Shown here piece by piece: positions 43,229 to 56,065 of a DNA stretch of 64,000 nucleotides. Within the stretch, counting starts at the first letter, position 1, and each line of letters opens with the position of its first letter. The notes under the pieces were generated by a model. The model did no database searches and was not told the origin of the DNA. It saw nothing but the letters and a program-made list of their open reading frames with translations. This DNA is from Zizania palustris (lineage: Eukaryota > Streptophyta > Magnoliopsida > Poales > Poaceae): the NCBI GenBank assembly GCA_019279435.1, contig JAAALK010000082.1, forward strand, positions 82,742,989 to 82,806,988, given 5' to 3'. The position numbers were made by a program, and so were the translations under genes.

Positions 43229-45649
43229 ATGGCTTCTCCTAGAAAGGTCCCGTCCTTGGAAGCTTATGGCTATAATTATTGGAAGACTCGCATGCGAGCC
43301 TATCTCATGAGCCAAAGCTCGGACATTTGGGACATTTGTGTTCACGCTACTTTCACCATATTGCCTGTTGCTGAGCGTAATTCTCCTAATATTATCGCTC
43401 AGCATCAGAACAACAACAAAGTGGTGAACATTTTGTTTTCTGGTTTAGGTCCCACTGAATTTGAGCGTGTGAGCCATGTCACCATTGTGAGAGAGATCTG
43501 GGCTACCCTCCAGGCACACCATGAGGGGACAACCCAGGTCAAGGCTCGGCTCTATCAGACCTACCGGCGTGAATATGAAAATTTCACACAGAAGCCGGGT
43601 GAATCTGTTGAAGCTTTGTTTGGTCGTTTTCAATCGATCATCAACAAGCTTTGGGCCAACAAGGCCGAGGGAGTTCAGCTGGTCTCAGATCATGAGCAGG
43701 CGCTCAAGGTTCTCCATACCTTGGACCCTAAGATCTGGGAGATCAAGGTATCCTCTATCATTGAGAGCACATCTTATGATACCTCGACAATTTCTGAGTT
43801 GTTCAGCAAGCTAAAGGCCACAGAGGTTGATACCCAGTTGAGATCAAATCTCACTGGCTTTGTATCAAAAACCCTAGCCCTTACTACACCTTCTACTGAC
43901 CCCTCTTCTATGAGCTGTGCTGGGTTGTCCTTGATGTCTATCACTAAGGACTAGCTTGAGTCGTTAGGAGATGATGACTTGTGTCTGTTTAACAACAGGG
44001 TGCGTCATGTCTATGATAAGAGAATGTTCAAAAGAAACGGCACAAAATCTGGATGCTTTGAGTGTGGTGATCCATGTCACTTCATCGCCGACTGCCCCAA
44101 GTGCAATGGTCACAAGAAGGGTACCGGTGGTGGCTTCTATGACTCCGGCAAGCACGACGGCTCCTCCTTCACAAAGGGCAAGCCCAAGACAAGATTCTTC
44201 AGAAAGGCCCTGAAGGACTACCGGCGTGAGAACAAGAAGCGAGACAAGGCCTTCTTCGCCGAGAAGGAGAAAAGCTACTCCAAGCGGTCTTCGTCTTCTT
44301 CCTCTTCATCAAGCTCAAGCGATGAGGAGATCGTGATCAGGAAGGGGAAGTACAAGGATGATCCGACGGGCCTCTGCTTCATGGCCTTCGGGGACAGGCC
44401 GAAGATCCGCTCACATCACCACCGAAGATCCCGTAAGAGCTTCTGCTCAATGGCTCTTGGGGATAAGGGAGAGAAGGGATCCTCCGATGACTCCGACGAC
44501 AATGAAAAGGTATCTTCTTATGAACGTGAAATCGTTGATTTACTTGAAGAGAATCGTCAGGAGTTGAGATATCAGGAGAAACTGCTTAGAGGGGCTAAGA
44601 AGAAGATAGATGAGCTTGAGAGTGAGCTTGCCATGGCCAATGGCAGAATTGAGAGTCTATCTTCTTCCCATTGCTTGGGTGATAGCAGTGAGTGCCCAAT
44701 GTGTGAGGTGTTACTGTGTGACCTGATGACTCTGAAGTCCAGGTACATAGAAAGGGTAGATTAGAGGGACGCTTTGGCTACTAAGCTTGAGAGCGCTCAG
44801 CTGGAGCTGAAAGGTGCTCATGCCACTGTCGTCATGCCCTGTGTTGATTGCCCATCCCATCTAGCTAGTTTAGCTGAGCTAAAAGCCAAGGGTGATGAGC
44901 AATTGGGTGATTTGGAGAGACTCAGAGCTGAGCTGGAGCAGACTAGGCTAGAACTTGAGACACTGTCAGTTCCACCCATTGGTTGTGAGAGCTACTTGTC
45001 TTTTAGATTGGAGGTGCTCAAGCTGAAAGCTGAGAAGTCTGCCCAAGTTGATAGAGAGTGTGAGACCTGCTTGTCTCAGGTGAAGGTACTAGCTTCCTTT
45101 AGAGAGGAGCTAGCTGATGTTCAGAATGAGAACTTTTACCTCTGTCAGATCCTGAGTTCGGTGAGTGCTAGAGAGCCACAGCTCGGCATGATGATCCAGC
45201 AGTTTAAGCGGCAGGATGGGTTTGGGGTAGGCTACACCTACACCAAGGCTGATTTTGAGAGTTCTATTAGCCAGGTAGTGGAGTGGAGTAAAATGACTCC
45301 TGAACAGAGATACCCCAAGACTCACTCCACTAAGTCTTTCCAAGCTAGTCAGCCCAAGGATAGAGTGTTCCAAGAACAACCTAAAGCTCCACCCAAGAAG
45401 CTCATCTGGGTTCCAAAGCCCAAACACCTCAGCACTTCTCTGGACTCTCTACCTGGACCCTCTCACACCAAGGAGTCTACACCCAACATCACCAAGCCCA
45501 AGAACCCCAAGCCTCAACCACATCCCAAGAAGCCCACCTCTCACTGTGAGTACTATCAGAGGGACGGGCATATTGAGGAGATTTGCTTCAGGAGGAAGCG
45601 AGTTGAGAGAGCAGAGAGAGCTCGTGGAGGGCAGGAGCAGTTCTACTAG
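43229..45649 (+). pseudogene. gag: gag of CO-A (long SIRE-type, three stops)
   Basis: ATG at 43229 gives a frame of about 800 codons broken by TAG at 43952, 44762 and 45647. The capsid part has YNYWKTRMRAYLMSQ and LHTLDPKIWEIKVSSI. A zinc knuckle C-x2-C-x4-H-x4-C lies at codons ~276-289 (CFECGDPCHFIADC). A basic stretch and a Ser run follow, then a coiled-coil part with repeated Leu/Glu. A second knuckle near 45544 reads CEYYQRDGHIEEIC, its second Cys changed to Tyr. Long gags with a coiled-coil tail fit SIRE-like elements. CO-G gag is a relative. Confidence 0.85.
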
Positions 45650-45978
45650 CAGGGTGGTAGACTGAGAGTTCCTCGACGTGGGGAGAGGCTATAGGCCAAG
45701 CTGCATCGTGTAGGTGGTGTTAGAGGAGATGACTTTCATGCCCGTGCTCCGGAGGGTGGTGTTCGCTCTGGCAGAGCTCTAGGTCATTTTGGATACGGCT
45801 CTGGACCTCGTGGCCAAGACTTTAGGAAGAACCTAGGACCGCGCTTTGAGCCGCACTTTGGTCCAGACTCTTATGATGCTTTCTGCTTTCCATCTTTTGA
45901 GCAGATGGCTCGACACTGGTTTAGTTCTTTTTCTAAAGCTGGTACCGGACCAATTGCTCCCCCTTATGACCACTGATT

Positions 45979-47300
45979 GTGCAGGATCAGGGACTGGAGG
46001 ACATTTGGATCATGGACTCAAGATGCTCTCGCCACATGACGGGACATCGCAGATGGTTCTCCAGTCTCTCTCCCCCGAGCTCCAAGGAATACATCACATT
46101 CGGGAACAGTGGTCAAGGGAAGGTACATGGCATTGGCTCAATTCGCATCTCAGACCATTTCTATTTGACGAACATTGCTTTGGTTGGGAACTTGAACTTC
46201 AATCTGATTTCTGTTTCGCAACTTCGTGAGGATGGTTTGGAGGTCCGTTTTAAGAAGGGCATGTCTTATGTGTTTGATTCTAGAGGGTCTTTGATTTGCC
46301 AGATCTTACCCTTCGGTAAGGTTTTTCGGATTGACTTCTCTAGTTCTTTTGGCCCTTCTCAGTGTTTGATTGCTATATCCTCCTTTGAGCTCTACAAGTG
46401 GCATAGGAGGTTAGGCCATTTGAGTTTTGATCTGCTAGTCAGATTGAGCTCTATGGACCTCATCCAAGGATTGCCCAAGCTTAAGTTGGAGAAAGATCTA
46501 GTTTGCCATCCCTATCGTCATGGGAAAATGGTTGCCACTTCTCACTCACCTATGACTCAGGTGATGAATTCGTACCCGGGAGAGCTGTTACACATGGACA
46601 CTATTGGTCCAGCTCGGGTACGCTCAGTTGGTGGGAAGTGGTATGCGCTTGTGATCGTTGATGATTTTTCTCGATTTTCGTAGGTTTTCTTCTTGGAGTC
46701 TAAGGATGAGACTTTTCATTTTGTTCATGACCTGATTTTGAAGCTGAAAAATGAGAACAATGGTCGGATGTGAGCGATTTGCTCTGACAACGGCTATGAG
46801 TTCAAGAACTCTTAGTTCGTCAGTTTCTGTAGTTATCAGGGTCTTGATCATCCGTTTTCTGCTCCTTACACTCCCCCATAGAACGGCATTGTGGAACGAA
46901 AGAACCGCACGCTAGTCGAGATGGCCAGGATGATGCTCGATGAGCACATGACTCCTAGGTGCTTTTGGGCTGAAGCCATGAACACGGCTTGCTATCTGGC
47001 CAACCGCATTTTTCTTAGAGCTTACTTAGGTAAGACTTCATATGAGTTGTGGTTTGGCAGACAGCCCAAGGTGAGCCACTTGCGAGCGTTTGGCTGCAAG
47101 TGCTTTGTGCTCAAGAAGGGAGGGCATTTGGACAAGTTTGAGTCTCGTTGCTGGGATGGAATCTTTCTTGGTTATGCTTTGCATTCTCGAGGCTTCCGTG
47201 TTTGGAACCTCGACTCCCAGCAGCTTGTCGAGACTTGTGAGGTTTCTTTTGATCAGTCCTTGCCTTCTTTGACTCCTTATTTTGAGCTGTCTAGAGATGG
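45979..47300 (+). pseudogene. pol: Protease and integrase of CO-A pol
   Basis: Protease active site reads IMDSRCSRHMTG where DSGCS is usual, so the loop Gly is lost. The integrase zinc finger has HRRLGH and a degraded CHPYRHGK (second Cys gone). The core shows MDTIGP, CSDNGYEF and VERKNR, so D-D-E is present. TAG/TGA stops at 46681, 46771, 46813 and 46879 interrupt it, in places where Trp, Arg and Gln are expected. The stretch 45650-45978 upstream is decayed gag/pol linker. Confidence 0.8.
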
Positions 47301-49142
47301 TGAGCTCGGAGAGTCCATCTTCGAGGAAGATGATGACGCTCCAGCTGTTGATGAGGGTGGGCCTCCTGCACAGCCCGCAGACCCCACACCTTCTGAGAAT
47401 TCGACTGAGGACGAGGGTGGACCTCTGATCACTTCTTCCACTTCGATCGAGCCCCCTCAGTCGAGTCCAGAGGTGCCAGCTGCTGACTCTGGTGAGGTGA
47501 CTTCAGATCACCAGGGATCCCGAGTAGTTCAGCGTGATCACCCCTCCAAGCTCATCATTAGTGATCTGTCTGAGAGGACTTTACGCTCTTCTGTTGACTC
47601 ACTTGCTGTGTTTGCTGAGTTTGTGTTTGTTGCATCTTTTGAGCCCATAGACGTTTCTCATGCTCTTTTTGATTCGAATTGGATTAATGCCATGCAAGAA
47701 GAGCTCGAGAATTTTGTCCGCAATCGGGTTTGGACACTGGTTGAGCTGCCACCTAGATGCAACCCCATATGCACCAAGTGGGTGTTCAAAAACAAGCAAG
47801 GTGAAGATGGAGTTGTCATGCGCAACAAAGCTCGACTAGTTGCCCAGGGTTTTTGCCAGAAAGAGGGTATTGACTTTGAAGAAACTTTCGCCCCTGTTGC
47901 CCGTCTTGAGTCCATTCACATTCTCTTAGCTTTTGCCGCTTCGAAGGGTTTTAAGCTTTTTCAAATGGATGTCAAGAGTGCTTTTTTGAATGGGTACATA
48001 GAGGAGGAGGTCTATGTTAGGCAGCCCCCCGGTTTTGAGAACCCTAAGTTTCATCGACATGTTTTTAAGCTGTAGAATGCTTTATATAGTCTGAAGCAAG
48101 CTCACAGGACTTGGTATGACCGGTTGAAGCATTTTTTGTTAGGGAAGGGCTTTGTGATGGGTTCTATGGATAAAACTCTTTTCTTGCTCAGAGATTCCTC
48201 AGAATTCTTGGTTGCTCAGATTTACGTGGACGATATTATTTTTGGTGGTACTACTGATGTGCTTGTGTCCAAGTTTTCTGAGCAGATGCACATCGAGTTT
48301 GAGATGAGCCTCATGGGTTAGCTCAAGTATTTCCTAGGGCTCTAGATCAAGCAGACCAAGGACAACATCTTCATCCACCAGAGTAAGTACATGCGGGACA
48401 TGTTGAAGAAATTCAACTTTGGTGGAGAGTTGAAGCCTCAGATGACCCCAATGGGTACATCTGGGGGCCTGGACAAGGACGAGAGTGGCATCAAGGTCAA
48501 TGAGAGAGAGTTTCGAGGGATGATCGGTTCGCTGCTATACTTGACGACGATGAGGCCAGACATTCAGTTTGCAATGGGACTGTGCGCGCGCTTCCAGTCC
48601 TCACCACGCGCGTCTCATCGGCAGGCTGTCAAGCGCTTTTTTCAGTTATCTTACCTATGCGCCCGATCTTGGTCTTTACTATTCAGCATCATCATCTCTT
48701 GATTTATCTGGCTTTTCGGATGCTGACTTTTGGAGGGTGCCAGTTGGATCGCAAGTCGACCTCTAGTACTTGATAGTTTCTTGGTTTTTCTCTTGTCTCT
48801 TGGTCTTCTCGAAAGCAGTATGGAGTTGCACTTTCGACAACTGAGGCTGAGTATGTAGTTGCTGCTAGCTTCTGCTCACAGTTGGTTTGGATGAATTCCA
48901 CTTTGTGAGATTTTGGGTTGTTCTTTCTTACCAGAGTTCCTCTGTTTTGTGATAGCACCAGTGCGATTAGTGTAGGGAAAAACCATTGTCTCCATTTAAA
49001 AACCAAACACATTGATATGCACTTTCACTCTCTGAGGGATCAATATGAGAAAGGTGTCATTGACCTTGTTTATGTTGATACCCATCATCAGTTAGCTGAC
49101 ATTTTCACCAAACCCCTAGATCAGTCTACTTTTGAGCGTTTA
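47301..49142 (+). pseudogene. pol: Reverse transcriptase and RNase H of CO-A pol
   Basis: An acidic/Pro/Ser linker (47330-47560) precedes RT: KWVFKNKQGEDG, FAPVARLESIH, QMDVKSAFLNG and catalytic YVDD near 48222. TAG at 48073, 48319 and 48343 interrupt it. From 48416 the sequence is also unit 1 of the tandem array. After SPRASHRQAVKR a one-base change in a T run shifts the frame. The RNase H end (TKHIDMHFHSLRDQYEKG, HQLADIFTKPLDQ) is readable to 49142, where the CO-G LTR begins. Confidence 0.85.
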
Positions 49143-50964
49143 TGAGAAACCAAGGGTTGGTTTCAGAGTCTATGATGAGTGATTGACATATTTTATCCTC
49201 TAATTTGAAGTGGTCCCTCCAAAGGGGTTCGGAGGTTGTTTCACCAAAGGGTTCGGTGGGTCTGTTTGCTGCAGCAATTGCAGCGGAGTCTGCCTGTTGG
49301 AGGGGTCCGAAAGTACACAATGACTTGGTGTACCGAAGGTTTCGGTATTTTGGGCGGTACACCAGAGTGTGTGCCGAAGGTTGTTTACCCAGAGAGGTCT
49401 CCGAGGTACTGGATACACTTGTCTGTCTGTCTGTGGTTCGTAGGTGACTTTGGAGGCGACGGATGGTTCGCAACAGGTGAACCTGGGTCAAGCGGGAGGC
49501 TTGATGCTGGGCGAGCGGGGAGCTCGGTCACGAAGGCTGCGAAGGGGTCAAGGTTGGACCTTGGGTCGAGGTGTGCCAGACGAAGGAAGAGAGTGCGGAG
49601 CATGGATCCTGGTGAAGGTACCTCGAGACAAAGTCCTCAGAGGCAAGGCACTTGGAAGGGTACTCCGAAAGGAGTGACTTTGGAGTATGGCGGACAAAAT
49701 CCTCAACAATGAGGCAAGGCATTCGAAGTGTGCTTCGGAGGGAGGCACTCTAAGGTATACCCGACGAAGGTCTCAGAAGTCAAGGTGCATCGAAGGCATG
49801 GTCCGGGTAAGTTTCATCGAGGAGTGTGCTCGGGGAGAGACAATGAGACGAAGAGCTCATGGAATGCTTTATGCGAAGGCCTTGGACGAAGGAGGGACTT
49901 CGAAGGGTGGTACTCCAAGGTGGGGCTTTGGAGTGTGGCTGACTTGAGGTACTTTGGCCATGCATGGCTTTGGTACACGGACTGACGAAGTTCGAGCTGG
50001 GAGTAGCTACGAAGCCGTGGTGGTCCACTCCGGAGGTGTTGGTGCGAAGGCTCAAGGGCTTTGATAGCTTTGGCTCAAAACCGTCACTGTATCGAAGGCT
50101 GACTTCGGTGAAGCAAAGGCTGTCAGGCTAGAGGCTTCTCACCGAAGCTACTGCACCCCTCATGTGCGAAGGGGGCTTCAGAAGAATCCAAGACTACAAA
50201 GGCTGACCGTGTCTGCTCTACAAAAGCTGATGTTGTCTCCTCTACGAAGCTGACAGAAGAAGCCTCCAAATAAAGTAGACTACCAACTATACCCCCTTGT
50301 TCTGATGAGACAAAACAAGTGTAAACCCTAGGGGTAAAGTAGTCTATTCATAGGGCTGAATAGTGCCTATAAATAGTGGAGACTAGCTAGGTCACAGTAA
50401 TACTTTGAGCAGCCATTTTTGAGCATCTATGCTAGCCGTCACACTCTTGTATTCAGTCTGTGAGTTCATTTTGTGTTCCCTGTTCAAGCAATGAAACTTT
50501 GATTCTGTTTTCATTTATTGTTTGAACTTGTATGCCTACTTTTCTCTACATGCTTTGATTTCTCTATGGACCATCTTCTTCTGGGTTGAGTTTGTGCACT
50601 TGATCTCTTCTAGAGATGTGTGTGAGAAGTCTGTTCGTGTGAAGTGTGTGTTTTTCAGTGTCTGTTTGCTCTGTGTAAACTGGAGGCAAGATCTCGCTGA
50701 TTACTAGCGAAGCTCTGTTCGAAGCCCGTTTTCTTCCCTTGTCGAAGCCCTCGGCGAAGCGTGTTCAGTGTGCGTTTAGACCTTCGAAGTATGAAGCCTA
50801 ACACTAGTTGCTATCGCTGAGTATTTGGTCGAAGTCCTCAAAGGGAAGTCTGCTCTTGCGAAGGTTGAAGTGCGAAGCCTGCTCGAAGGCACCTAGTGTC
50901 CGGAGCCTACACTGACTTAGCAGAGTTGAGTTTTTGGTGTTGTGGGTGGAGCAAAGTCTTCTTG
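48416..50964 (+). repeat. Array unit 1 (2549 bp)
   Basis: Pol part continuous with CO-A on its left. LTR part starts at 49143 and has CTATAAATAG at 50367-50376. The most distinct unit. Confidence 0.9.
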
Positions 50965-53514
50965 ACTTTGGTGGAGAGTTGAAGCCTCAGATGACCCCAA
51001 TGGGTACATCTGGGGGCCTAGACAAGGACGAGAGCGGCATCAAGGTCAATGAGAGAGAGTTTTGAGGGATGATCGGTTCGCTGCTATACTTGACGGCGAT
51101 GAGGCCAGACATTCAGTTTGCCATGGGACTGTGCGCGCGCTTCCAGTCCTCACCACGCGCTTCTCATCGGCAGGCTGTCAAGCGCTTTTTTCAGTTATCT
51201 TACCTATGCGCCCGATCTTGGTCTTTACTATTCAACATCATCATCTCTTGATTTATCTGGCTTTTCGGATGCTGACTTTTGGAGGGTGCCGGTTGGATCG
51301 CAAGTCGACCTCTAGTACTTGATAGTTTCTTGGTTTTTCTCTTGTCTCTTGGTCTTCTCGAAAGCAGTCTGGAGTTGCACTTTCGACAACTGAGGCTGAG
51401 TATGTAGCTGCTGCTAGCTGCTGCTCACAGTTGGTTTGGATGAATTCCACTTTGTGATATTTTGGGTTGTTCTTTCTTACCAGAGTTCCTCTATTTTGTG
51501 ATAGCACCAGTGCGATTAGTGTAGGGAAAAACCCTTGTCTCCATTTAAAAACCAAACACATTGATATGCACTTTCACTCTTTGAGGGATCAATATGAGAA
51601 AGGTGTCATTGACCTTGTTTATGTTAATACCCATCATCAGTTAGCTGACATTTTCACCAAACCCCTAGATCAGTCTACTTTTGAGCGTTTATGAGAAACC
51701 AAGGGTTGGTTTCGGAGTCTATGATGAGTGATTGACATATTTTATCCTCTAATTTGAAGGGGTCCCTCCAAAGGGGTTCGGAGGTTGTTTCACCAAAGGG
51801 TTCGGTGGGTCTGTTTGCTGCAGCTATTGCAGCAGAGTCTGCCTGTTGGAGGGGTCCGAAAGTACAAAATGACTTGGTTGTACCGAAGGTTTCGGTATTT
51901 TGGGCGATACACCAGAGTGTGTGCCGAAGGTTGTTTACCCAGAGAGGTCTCCGAGGTACTGGATACACTTGTCTGTCTGTCTGTGGTTCGTAGGTGACTT
52001 TGAAGGCGACGGATGGTTCGCAACAGGTGAACCTGGGTCAAGCGGGAGGCTTGATGCCGGGCGAGCGGGGAGCTCGGTCACGAAGGCTGCGAAGGGGTCA
52101 AGGTCGGACCTTGGGTCGAGGTGTGCCAGACGAAGGCAGAGAGTGCGGAGCATTGATCCGGGTGAAGGTACCCCGAGACAAAGTCCTCAGAGGCGAGGCA
52201 CTTCGAAGGGTACTCCAAAAGGAGTGACTTTGGAGTATGGCGGACAAAATCCTCGACAATGAGGCAAGGCATTCGAAGTGTGCTCCGGAGGGAGGCACTC
52301 TAAGGTATACCCGACGAAGGTCTCAGAAGTCAAGGTGCATCGAAGGCATGGTCCGGGTAAGGTTCATTGAGGAGTGTGCTCGGGGAGAGACACTGAGACG
52401 AAGAGCTCATGGAATACTTCATGCGAAGGCCTTGGACGAAGGAGGGACTTCGAAGGGTGGTACTCCAAGGTGGGGCTTTGGAGTGTGGCTGACTTGAGGT
52501 ACTTTGGCCATGCATTGCTTTGGTACACGGGCTGACGGAGTTCGAGCTGGGAGTAGCTACGAAGCCGTGGTGGTCCACTCTGGAGGTGTTGGTGCGAAGG
52601 CTCAAGGGCTTTGATAGCTTTGGCTCAAAACCGTCACTGTATCGAAGGCTGACTTCGGTGAAGCAAAGGCCGTTAGGCTAGAGGCTTCTCACCGAAGCTA
52701 CTGCACCCCTCGTGTGCGAAGGGGGCTTCAGAAGAATCCAAGACTACAAAGGCTGACCGTGTCTGCTCTACAAAAGCTGATGTTGTCTCCTCTGCGAAGC
52801 TGACAGAAGAAGCCTCCAAATAAAGTAGACTACCAACTGTACCCCCTTGTTCTGATGAGACAAAACAAGTGTAAACCCTAGGGGTAAAGTAGTCTATTCA
52901 TAGGGCTGAATAGTGCCTATAAATAGTGGAGACTAGCTAGGTCACAGTAATACTTTGAGCAGCCATTTTTGAGCATCTATGCTAGCCGTCACACTCTTGT
53001 ATTCAGTCTGTGAGTTCATTTTGTGTTCCCTGTTCAAGCAATGAAACTTTGATTCTGTTTTCATTTATTGTTTGAACTTGTATGCCTACTTTTCTCTACA
53101 TGCTTTGATTTCTCTATGGACCATCTTCTTCTAGGTTGAGTTTGTGCACTTGATCTCTTCTAGAGAAGTGTCTGAGAAGTCTGTTCGTGTGAAGTGTGTG
53201 TTTTTCAGTGTCTGTTCGCTCTGTGTAAACTGGAGGCAAGATCTCGCTGATTACTAGCGAAGCTCTGTTCGAAGCCCGTTTTCTTCCCTTGTCGAAGCCC
53301 TCGGCGAAGCGTGTTCAGTGTGCGTTTAGACCTTCGAAGTACGAAGCCTAGCACCAGTTGCTATCGCTGAGTATTTGGTCGAAGTCCTCAAAGGGAAGTC
53401 TGCTCTTGCGAAGGTTGAAGTGCGAAGCCTGCTCGAAGGCACCTAGTGTCCGGAGCCTACACTGACTTAGCAGAGTTGAGTTTTTGGTGTTGTGGGTGGA
53501 GCGAAGTCTTCTTG
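50965..53514 (+). repeat. Array unit 2 (2550 bp)
   Basis: LTR part from 51692; CTATAAATAG at 52917-52926. CGA is TGA at 51063, adding a stop to the RT remnant. Confidence 0.9.
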
Positions 53515-56065
53515 ACTTTGGTGGAGAGTTGAAGCCTCAGATGACCCCAATGGGTACATCTGGGGGCCTGGACAAGGACGAGAGCGGCATCAAGGTCAAT
53601 GAGAGAGAGTTTCGAGGGATGATCGGTTCGCTGCTATACTTGACGGCGATGAGGCCAGACATTCAGTTTGCCATGGGACTGTGCGCGCGCTTCCAGTCCT
53701 CACCACGCGCGTCTCATCGGCAGGCTGTCAAGCGCTTTTTTCAGTTATCTTACCTATGCGCCCGATCTTGGTCTTTACTATTCAGCATCATCATCTCTTG
53801 ATTTATCTGGCTTTTCGGATGCTGACTTTTGGAGGGTGCCGGTTGGATCGCAAGTCGACCTCTAGTACTTGATAGTTTCTTGGTTTTTCTCTTGTCTCTT
53901 GGTCTTCTCGAAAGCAGTCTGGAGTTGCACTTTCGACAACTGAGGCTGAGTATGTAGCTGCTGCTAGCTGCTGCTCACAGTTGGTTTGGATGAATTCCAC
54001 TTTGTGATATTTTGGGTTGTTCTTTCTTACCAGAGTTCCTCTATTTTGTGATAGCACCAGTGCGATTAGTGTAGGGAAAAACCCTTGTCTCCATTTAAAA
54101 ACCAAACACATTGATATGCACTTTCACTCTTTGAGGGATCAATATGAGAAAGGTGTCATTGACCTTGTTTATGTTGATACCCATCATCAGTTAGCTGACA
54201 TTTTCACCAAACCCCTAGATCAGTCTACTTTTGAGCGTTTATGAGAAACCAAGGGTTGGTTTCGGAGTCTATGATGAGTGATTGACATATTTTATCCTCT
54301 AATTTGAAGGGGTCCCTCCAAAGGGGTTCGGAGGTTGTTTCACCAAAGGGTTCGGTGGGTCTGTTTGCTGCAGCTATTGCAGCGGAGTCTGCCTGTTGGA
54401 GGGGTCCGAAAGTACAAAATGACTTGGTTGTACCGAAGGTTTCGGTATTTTGGGCGATACACCAGAGTGTGTGCCGAAGGTTGTTTACCCAGAGAGGTCT
54501 CCGAGGTACTGGATACACTTGTCTGTCTGTCTGTGGTTCGTAGGTGACTTTGGAGGCGACGGATGGTTCGCAACAGGTGAACCTGGGTCAAGCGGGAGGC
54601 TTGATGCCGGGCGAGCGGGGAGCTCGGTCACGAAGGCTGCGAAGGGGTCAAGGTCGGACCTTGGGTCGAGGTGTGCCAGACGAAGGCAGAGAGTGCGGAG
54701 CATTGATCCGGGTGAAGGTACCCCGAGACAAAGTCCTCAGAGGCGAGGCACTTCGAAGGGTACTCCAAAAGGAGTGACTTTGGAGTATGGCGGACAAAAT
54801 CCTCGACAATGAGGCAAGGCATTCGAAGTGTGCTCCGGAGGGAGGCACTCTAAGGTATACCTGACGAAGGTCTCAGAAGTCAAGGTGCATCGAAGGCATG
54901 GTCCGGGTAAGGTTCATCGAGGAGTGTGCTCGGGGAGAGACACTGAGACGAAGAGCTCATGGAATGCTTCATGCGAAGGCCTTGGACGAAGGAGGGACTT
55001 CGAAGGGTGGTACTCTAAGGTGGGGCTTTGGAGTGTGGCTGACTTGAGGTACTTTGGCCATGCATGGCTTTGGTACACGGGCTGACGGAGTTCGAGCTGG
55101 GAGTAGCTACGAAGCCGTGGTGGTCCACTCTGGAGGTGTTGGTGCGAAGGCTCAAGGGCTTTGATAGCTTTGGCTCAAAACCGTCACTGTATCGAAGGCT
55201 GACTTCGGTGAAGCAAAGGCCGTTAGGCTAGAGGCTTCTCACCGAAGCTACTGCACCCCTCGTGTGCGAAGGGGGCTTCAGAAGAATCCAAGACTACAAA
55301 GGCTGACCGTGTCTGCTCTACAAAAGCTGATGTTGTCTCCTCTGCGAAGCTGACAGAAGAAGCCTCCAAATAAAGTAGACTACCAACTGTACCCCCTTGT
55401 TCTGATGAGACAAAACAAGTGTAAACCCTAGGGGTAAAGTAGTCTATTCATAGGGCTGAATAGTGCCTCTAAATAGTGGAGACTAGCTAGGTCACAGTAA
55501 TACTTTGAGCAGCCATTTTTGAGCATCTATGCTAGCCGTCACACTCTTGTATTCAGTCTGTGAGTTCATTTTGTGTTCCCTGTTCAAGCAATGAAACTTT
55601 GATTCTGTTTTCATTTATTGTTTGAACTTGTATGCCTACTTTTCTCTACATGCTTTGATTTCTCTATGGACCATCTTCTTCTAGGTTGAGTTTGTGCACT
55701 TGATCTCTTCTAGAGAAGTGTGTGAGAAGTCTGTTCGTGTGAAGTGTGTGTTTTTTAGTGTCTGTTCGCTCTGTGTAAACTGGAGGCAAGATCTCGCTGA
55801 TTACTAGCGAAGCTCTGTTCGAAGCCCGTTTTCTTCCCTTGTCGAAGCCCTCGGCGAAGCGTGTTCAGATGTTCGTTTAGACCTTTGAAGTATGAAGCCT
55901 AGCACCAGTTGCTATCGCTGAGTATTTGGTCGAAGTCCTCAAAGGGAAGTCTGCTCTTGCGAAGGATGAAGTGCGAAGCCTGCTCGAAGGCACCTAGTGT
56001 GCGGAGCCTACACTGACTTAGCAGAGTTGAGTTTTTGGTGTTGTGGGTAGAGCGAAGTCTTCTTG
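53515..56065 (+). repeat. Array unit 3 (2551 bp)
   Basis: LTR part from 54242. The TATA box is damaged (CTCTAAATAG, 55467-55476). Nearest relative is unit 2. Confidence 0.9.

Larger units (their letters stand above)
41113..49142 (+). mobile_element. CO-A: SIRE/Maximus-like Ty1/copia element, 5' LTR to RNase H end
   Basis: 5' LTR of 2051 bp, primer site, long gag, protease, integrase, RT and RNase H in copia order (integrase before RT). Left expected duplication ATCAC (41108-41112). CO-G is inserted at the end of RNase H, after GTTTA at 49138-49142. The 3' LTR is not in the window. Many stops; not functional. Confidence 0.85.
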
